From: Chrysoperla carnea
Lineage: Eukaryota; Arthropoda; Insecta; Neuroptera; Chrysopidae
Assembly: GCF_905475395.1 (NCBI RefSeq)
Contig: NC_058339.1
Location: 16,066,001-16,130,000, forward strand
Reading direction: 5' to 3'
Length of the DNA: 64,000 nucleotides
Shown here: positions 56,840-64,000 of the stretch, in pieces
How the letters are laid out: the number at the start of each line of letters is the position of its first letter
Position numbering within the stretch: position 1 is the stretch's first letter
The notes under the pieces: generated by a model
Seen by the model: only the letters and a program-made list of their open reading frames with translations
Databases searched by the model: none
Told to the model about the DNA's origin: nothing
Made by a program: the position numbers and the translations under genes

Positions 56840-57467
56840 TTAAATCTCAACTCCATACTAATATATATTGGGCGCTAAGAACGTATTTACTTCGTTACAT
56901 TGGTATTTATTGATACTCTGCTCGGAACCAAAACTAAGCGTAATATAAAATCAAAAGTAAAGGAAATTTGAGGTACTTTCACATAAAACGAAGTATCACT
57001 CTCCAGTAACGGAATGTTGCATTATGCAATTAATGCGTATCGTAACATGTCCTATACTTGTCCATCTATACACATATAATACCTCTATGGTTTGACTTTT
57101 GACAATTTGACAGCCCGTGGTTTGAATTCTGTCAAAGTCAATCACGCGTCAATTGATTTAAATATTAAATTGTATTATTCATTTAAAAATATTTTGGATC
57201 GATTTAGATTTTTCTAGTAATAAACTATAAAAAAGATACCGCAATCACGTCCCTAGCACGTATAGCTCCTCTGTGTTCGAAATTTTCTGTTAAGAATAAA
57301 AATAAAATTTAACATAAAGCTAAAAGAGGAATTCGATATTAATTATTGAATCGTATGGATTTTATTATTATAACCAGGTATGACCAAGATTGATTCTTGA
57401 AATAAACTCAAAATGATTTAATAAATTTAAACACTTTTCCAGATAAAATAAATTCACAGTATCTAAA

Positions 57468-60400
57468 ATGCAATCAAGTGCGAGTGCACAACAATTATTA
57501 ATAGATCCAAATGTAGATTTTCCACCAGAATTACTAACAAAACCGCAAGCATTAATTGGATTTAGCGGCTTGGATACAGTAAATAATGCAATACATAAGA
57601 CAATATGGTGTGATTTTCGTACAAATGATAAAATGCAACGTGTTCCCGTTCAATATAAATTATTAAGTAATGCTCATGTATTTCCTGTAGTAAAACCAAA
57701 ACGTAATACATATGAATGGTATATACCAAAAGGTATTATCAAACGTAACTGGATGAATAAACATTTAAATCAAATACCAGCTGTAATTGTTATCTTTTAC
57801 GATATGGATTGGAATGATGTTAATTGGAATGAAAAGTTAATTGAATGTTCATCTAGAGTACAATCGATGAGGTAATCTTGTATTTTCTCTTTACTATATA
57901 TCAACTTTTTTTAAAGCTTTGTCTTAAAACAATAGAGAAGTTGACGTTGCCAGTGACGTCAACATATCGCTTTAGTAACGCCATCACACGGAGAAATGAT
58001 AAAATAACATAGTTTTATATGGAAACAAGCCGAGAAATGTGAATGTATTAATAATCCCCACCTTTTTTTATAAAACTAACTGAAGTTTCATTGTATATTA
58101 ATTTATTACAGAGCTGCCGTAAATGGTCGAAATATTCGTATAGTTGTGGTCTTAATACAACAAATAGCGCCACAAGTACCAGCTACAGATGATTTAATAG
58201 CTACTGATCGTGCTGCCATATTATGTTCAACTTGTGAAATAAGCTCAGAACATTTATTTATACTCCTGCCACATGACAACCATTTAATTGGGTAAGAAAA
58301 TGTGAAAAATTTAAATATTATCAAATGCATAAGCACTATAAGTATCTGAAATAAAGTTTCAAATCCGTCTCAATATCTTGTCAAACTTAATTGTTGTCAA
58401 AAGTATAAATATAAATAAAATTGTTGTACAATTTATTCTATGTGTCATCCAGGGGCGGATTTACGAATTTGCTGCCCATAGGCAGGCATCAAAGTGCCAC
58501 CTTTTTTATAAACAAAAATCTGTTTTATTTATTCGCCCCTGGTGTCATCCTTTGCATTATACTTTTCTTAAATGATTGTTATTTATTTGTAGATATATAT
58601 CACGATTAGAAAATGCATTTTATGATTTAGCTCAAACATATTATCAACAATTAACAAAAAATATAAAAACACATCGTGAACATTTAAATAAAACAATGCA
58701 TCAATCATTATACGTACGATATGAATTCAAAATGGGTTTCTTATCAGAATTAAAACAAGATTATCATACCTCACATAAACATTATACGTATGCATATAAT
58801 CATTTACAAGAGATACGTATTGTTGATACGAATGCATATGAAATTAAAACGATTGCTGGTTATATTAATTATAAATTATGTCGTATATTATTTACGTTAC
58901 GTTTACCACGTGATTCAATATCACAATTTAAAGCGCATATTGATTATTATAAATCACGTTCATTTGGTTTTAAACAATTACAATTTGAACATTATGCGTG
59001 GTTATCGAAACAGTTAAGTTTATTTTTTTAATTATTCCTTTTTTTATAGTTATCATTTCATAAATTCTCCTTTTTAACTCCTTTCTATTCGATTATAGTG
59101 TCCTAAAGTAGTTTAAATGATTACGTCGCAGTCAACTAGCTTAATTAGACGTTCAATTAACTGTCTTCTTACTAAACGGCACCGTTAAACTAGCGAGCGG
59201 AACGATATTCAGCTATTCAAATGACTTGAATCGATAATGTTTAACTACTTGCCTAGCCAAGTCATTTAAATTTAGTTGCACGTTTTACAAGGTGGCGCTT
59301 ATTTTAGTACTATATATTTCAATTATTTGTACTCCTAAATATTTGGCGATAATGTTACGAAATGACAACTTATAAAATTAAACATCTGATAAATTAAATG
59401 ATAATAGTTTGATTAAATGTAAAAAATTATTATGTAGATTTAGTACATTTGGTGATTTATTTTACGAAGTCATACATTTATTTCCTGTTGTTCAAACACA
59501 ACATCCTGGTTTTTATTATCAACAAGCTGCACATTACGCAAAATTACGTCAACAAGAAGTGTTTAAAATTTCTAAAAATTTAAATGTAACAGCAAGTCCA
59601 ACAACAAATTCAGCCAATTCTCCAACCATAAATGAATTTTATGGTCAAAGAACTTGGTGTAATAGGCCTGGTGAACAACCAATAGATCCATTAATTGAAC
59701 AAGAACATATTCAACAGTTACAATTACAAGAAATTAATACCATCAATCATTCAGTAAGTTCATTATCCTGGTATTTATAAGTACTAAATAATTTATAAAT
59801 GTTGTATATTTTTATTTTAGAATATAATTATAAATTTATATGGCTCAGCAATATTTCACTTTAAAGCAAATAAATGTCCACGTATGCGTACAGCTGTTGT
59901 TGTACAAATGGCTGATGAATATTGTTTAATAAAAGATTATGGTAAAGCGCTCACGTAAGTTTTTCATTTTTTATAGCATTATTTTCTAGGAAATAGTGTA
60001 CGAAGATGAAAAGTTACCATATACCAATTACTAATCGCAGAGAGTATATACAAACCAAAAATTTTCCTAAGACTGGCAGATATTATTTTCAAATATACCT
60101 CTACCAAATAATAAAAATTAAGACTATATCTAGTGAAATCTGGTTAAGTGAGATTTATTTATCCAGGTATAGATAAATATCTGTCTCATTTGCAGACGAT
60201 TCCATTAATAACAACATTTCTTCAACAAATTGCTTTGAAAACTATAACGTATCTTTTTTTAAAATTTTCCAACCATCCATTGCTGCTACAAAAATTATAA
60301 ATACCGAGCCCTCGCGCGAAATATTGTGCCTTTTCTTTAATCATCGGTCTACTTAGCGGTACGTTTTTGTTACGAAGTTGCTTGGCCTATGTTAGTAAAC

Positions 60401-63400
60401 ACTGTTCAAGTTCAAGATATTATGATAAACGTACACGTTTTAGTTTTCCTTGTCCTTCCGCACATTGTGATGGAATTTCACCTTTATTCTGAATTATTCT
60501 ACAAAGAGTAGCGTATACCACTTTCGTAAACGGATATTAACTTCAGTTTTTGTCTGTTTTCTCGGTTAGGTTAATAACACATATGTTACGAGATTACCGT
60601 TCAGAAAAATGGTTTACAATATTAACAAATTTATTAAAAAGGACAATAGAATGTGCTTTGTATACTGGAAACATTGAAGATTTTATTACTTATTCAATTG
60701 AGATATTATCAACGAGTATATCTGTGGACGAACAATATAAGTTATTATGTTACAAATATTTATTGAATGTTTTAAGTGTAAGTATTTAATTATATTTTAC
60801 CATTAGTTTTTTTAGCGTTAGCACCCCATTTTTTATTTTTATACCATGTATATATGAAATATATCAAGGTATACTAAGTTTAGTCCCAAGTTTGTAACGC
60901 TTAAAAATATTAATGTTACGAGCAAAATTTTGCCGCACATCCTGCACTTTAAATAAGTCATTGTTTATCGTTATTTGAAGTTCACTAATATATTTGTATT
61001 GATTGGTAATAGAAACAAACAATATCAACAAATATCAATGAAGAAATGCCATTATCATTAACTGATAATCAAATAATTGATATATGGAAACCAGTACATG
61101 CCAAAGTCGAACCAACAGTAATTAATGTAGAAATGAATAAATTAAGTGTTTGTATGCAAGTAAAAGCAAGATTTACGAAAAATACATACTCAGTCAACGA
61201 AATTGTTCATGTAGAAGTTTATTGTAGGTATGTATTTATTGTACGAAAACTAAACGCACATCTAAATTGTCTTTAGCGGAGAATTTTTTATTTATTCATT
61301 AAGATATTTAAATTCTGTCCAACCCCGCGTCCACGTTAAAATTCATTCGTTCGTTCAGGCTAGCATTAAAATTCATGAAATGTTATTTGAATGAATAATT
61401 TATTATTATGATATGATTATGATTTCCTTTGTTTTTTTATAGATGCCGTACTTCAATTAACATAGCATTTTCAAAAATATCAATCATAATAAATAGTCCA
61501 AATTATAATATTGAATTATTTGAATCAAAACCATCGCAGCAAGAAAATGTAGATGCATTAAATTTTGAACCAAACGAAACAAAATTATATATATTTGAAT
61601 TCAAACCAAGTATGTTGGATGCTGGTAAAGAAATACAGGTAAAATTTAATTATTTCACTCAATAGATATATAGATATTCCCTATTTTGTATATCATGGTT
61701 TTTTCTTTTTAGATAAGTGGAGTAAACTTATATTTAGGTGGTAATGGTAATAGAGAAGCAAAATTAATATATTCCGGTACAAATAATGAAATATATTCAG
61801 CAGATAATACACATACAGAATTCGAATCATTTAATTATAAAAATAATCAATTAAAAACAAAATCACATGAGTTTTATAATATTAAAGCATCTACTCAATG
61901 TTTTATATCATATTCAAATAAATCATACTTAAATTTAATTATTGATCATCAACCACCAATATTGATTGGTGAATGGTATTCAATTAATATTTATTTATCA
62001 AATGATCGTAATCATCTACAACATCAAGATGAATTTATCGATGAAAAATATGATATTGTTGATGTTAATTTAGAGATACAATATAAATCGGATTTACCAC
62101 CATCTAATAAGTGTAAGTATATCATCTATTTTAAATAATAATTACTAAATTTTATCACTTTTGCGAATATTTGATGATATTTATGTATCGAATAATTTTG
62201 TCCAATCTACTTTCTACAATGGAGAAATGGCACTATACATATGTTTATCGATGATGTTGACGAATGTAGTGGAGATATTTATCGAAACTGAATTCAATTA
62301 AAAATTGCGAACATCAATGAATCAAGAACGCTTGTCGAATATGATATTTCATATTTTGGAAAGTGAATACTTCGTGGTATGAAGTTTAACGATATTATTC
62401 CAAAATAATTGTAAAGGAGATATAAAACATTAAGAGTAAACGTTTGAAATGCATCATGAATGTTGTACACTTTAAGTTTACTTATTCCTAAAAAGTTCTC
62501 TACCAAATTAAAAGGGCCTGTACCAAATGTTGACCCCAGAGCCTCAGAATTCTAAATTCGGTCCTAATTTAACAAATTGTTTATTTTTAGGTATATTATG
62601 TAATAACTATAACGATATAAAAAAATTACAAACAAAATATGAATATAAAGAAATAAAACAAAATGAGAAGGAAAAAATCGAATTATATTTAAATTGTGAT
62701 GATCAAACTGATATTATACTATCAATAAAAATCAATTACAATATAAAAATCTATAATAATGATTCATCAATCGTAATATGTCCATCATTAATTGAAAAAA
62801 ATATTAATATAAAATCAGTAAAAGCATTTGATTTTATTTGTAAATATTATACAAATTTATTTGAAACATCATATCAATTATATATCAATGATAATTTTTA
62901 TTTAACACCAATTCTTACAAATATTTCACCATTTCCATTAATTATTGAACAATTATCAATACAACAACAACCATCAAATTCAAATATAACAATTATTGAT
63001 CAAATACAAAATAAACAAATCAATAAAAATGAAATACAATTAAATGAAAATAATGGTGAATATTGTGATTTATATTTAATGAATATAAAAAATTCAACAG
63101 AATTAAATGATATTGGAAGTTATATAATTAAATGGAGACGTGTACAACAAAATAATAGTAATAATAATAAAACGATTACAAATACAACTAAGTTTAGAAT
63201 AACGCTGAATAATAATAATACAAGTAATAATGATGGATATATTGTGTTGAAAGAATTAGGTATTCAATTACATTTAGATGTACCACCATATGGTATTGTT
63301 TTAAAACCAATGTATATTACGTATTCGTTGTATAATAATACTCAACAGTTTATACAATTGGATATTCATATGGATACCACTGATGCATGTATACAATTTA

Positions 63401-63420
63401 TGTTTTCTGGTTACAAACAG
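57468..63420 (+). CDS. TRAPPC11: Trafficking protein particle complex subunit 11 (TRAPPC11, Foie gras family), 3' incomplete
   Basis: This TRAPP subunit acts in ER-to-Golgi transport and autophagy. Ten exons join in phase: 57468-57871, 58112-58291, 58593-59012, 59438-59753, 59821-59954, 60570-60777, 61013-61227, 61443-61638, 61713-62112 and 62591-63420. That is 1,101 codons (human 1,133 aa). The start is MQSSASAQQLLIDPNVDFPP. The N-terminal part has SGLDTVNNAIHKTIWCDFR. The Foie-gras domain follows with LKQDYHTSHKHYTYAYNHL, HYAWLSKQFSTFGDLFYE and HPGFYYQQAAHYAKLRQ. The later part is Asn-rich and fits the Gryzun beta-rich region. Exon 3 uses the donor GTTAAG. The last exon or exons lie right of the window after GTGAGT at 63421. 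A hAT MITE is in intron 2. Confidence 0.95.
58450..58541. mobile_element. 92-bp hAT-type MITE with perfect 8-bp target duplication
   Basis: The ends are CAGGGGCG and CGCCCCTG. Both flanks are GTGTCATC (58442-58449 and 58542-58549). The inside begins GATTTACGAATTTGCTGCCC, a composition common in insect hAT MITEs. It has no coding capacity. It lies in TRAPPC11 intron 2 and must be young. Confidence 0.9.
60839..60945 (+). repeat. Dispersed repeat, first half, in TRAPPC11 intron 6
   Basis: ATATATCAAGGTATACTAAG, then TTTAGTCCCAAGTTTGTAAC and TTACGAGCAAAATTTTG, match 38360-38485 and 63721-63815. The second half of the repeat is absent here. Confidence 0.75.
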
Positions 63421-63478
63421 GTGAGTCTAGTTATACATTTCTATTTAAAACAAATGAAAACAAACAATTGACTGAGTT

Positions 63479-63657
63479 AATAGGGAATATTCATATATTT
63501 TTTTTTATATTTTTAATTCATTGTTTACACCGTTATAACAAAGTAAAAAATATAAATACTGCTTAAAAATGCTGTATTTAAGTGTAAAATGTCCAGTCTT
63601 TAAAGTTACGGAAGAAAAATATTTGAACCAAATTTAAATTTCATGAATATTCCCTAT
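63479..63657. mobile_element. Internally deleted copy of the AATAGGGAATATT MITE
   Basis: It starts AATAGGGAATATTCATAT and ends CATGAATATTCCCTATT. The first about 100 and last about 75 bases match the 533-bp copy at 18261-18793 closely; the middle is missing. It lies in the last visible TRAPPC11 intron. Confidence 0.85.
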
Positions 63658-63720
63658 TGATTGTTTTAATTATTGAAATACGTCGTATAAAAAGTTTTGA
63701 ATGCCAGTGATTGCATTATC

Positions 63721-64000
63721 ATACCCTGTATATATGCATTATTTATCAAGGTATACTAAGTATAATCTCAAGTTTGTAACGCTTAAAAATATTGATGTTA
63801 CGAACAAAATTTTGTTATATTTGTTCATAAAATCACCTAATTAGTCCATTTCCGGTTGTCTATCCGTCTGTCTATGGACACGATAACACAAAAACGAAAA
63901 GAGGTATCAAGCAGAAATATTTATAGCGTGCTTAGAACGTAAAATGTGAGACTAAGTTCGTAAATGAGCAACATAGGACTTTGGATCCATAGAACTCATC
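63721..64000 (+). repeat. Dispersed repeat, both halves joined, running off the window
   Basis: It begins ACCCTGTATATATGCATTAT and carries ATCAAGGTATACTAAG. It then continues into GTCCATTTCCGGTTGTCTAT, CGTCTGTC and AACGAAAAGAGGTATCAAGC. The second half matches the arms of the giant palindrome (54031-54200 and its mirror). This copy shows that the two halves belong to one repeat. Confidence 0.75.

Noticed and set aside
58441-58609. Coding frames across 58378-58609
   Set aside because: They run through the 92-bp hAT MITE in a TRAPPC11 intron and end at the next exon.
1-64000. CRISPR arrays, bacterial operons or ribosome binding sites
   Set aside because: The genes are intron-bearing animal genes. 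The direct repeats seen are tandem duplications or transposon parts, without regular spacers.
1-64000. Other tRNA or rRNA genes
   Set aside because: I saw no cloverleaf with recognisable A and B boxes and no rRNA-like GC-rich conserved stretch on either strand. A covariance-model scan would be decisive.

Overview
The window is nuclear DNA of an arthropod, most likely an insect. It is strongly AT-rich, its genes are split by short GT-AG introns, and the spaces between genes are full of MITEs, 5'-truncated LINE tails and foldback repeats. Protein resemblances are to animal families and the Orai start (MSVW) is Drosophila-like. The insect order cannot be fixed from the sequence alone.

Eleven host genes can be read, most of them exon by exon with matching splice phases. 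In order they are: SRSF7/x16-like SR splicing factor (3' part only, +, ends 3994); SMIM14 (+, 7826-10343); mitochondrial intermediate peptidase MIPEP (+, single exon, 10607-12688); ZCCHC8 of the nuclear exosome targeting complex (-, 14302-17930); MORN3 (+, 19280-21158); Orai calcium channel (-, 23894-25499); an apolipoprotein D/Lazarillo-type lipocalin (+, 32487-34970); condensin subunit NCAPH/Barren (-, 35540-40676); GTPBP1-type GTPase (+, 42536-44682); tRNA pseudouridine synthase PUS3 (-, 48957-53424); and TRAPPC11 (+, 57468-63420, running off the right end). They are unrelated housekeeping and developmental genes. SMIM14 and MIPEP are closely spaced in tandem. ZCCHC8/MORN3, NCAPH/GTPBP1 and PUS3/TRAPPC11 are divergent pairs.

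The gene-poor stretches are 3995-7825, 21159-23893, 25500-32486, 44683-48956 and 53425-57467. They hold a pogo-type MITE, a hAT-type MITE with a perfect 8-bp target duplication, an AATAGGGAATATT-ended MITE family in three states of decay, several hairpin elements, at least five LINE tail fragments, and a tandem satellite whose ~305-bp unit is itself a dyad.

The most striking object is a giant near-perfect palindrome at 53572-56376, between PUS3 and TRAPPC11. It has two 1,218-bp inverted arms, each carrying the same 'SMW...GW...PLWFEG' reading frame, joined through a smaller inverted repeat with a loop of about 43 bp. The most interesting regulatory hint is a cluster of GAC/GAT triplets in the SRSF7 intron. 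It lies in the same place as the autoregulatory poison exon of vertebrate SRSF7.
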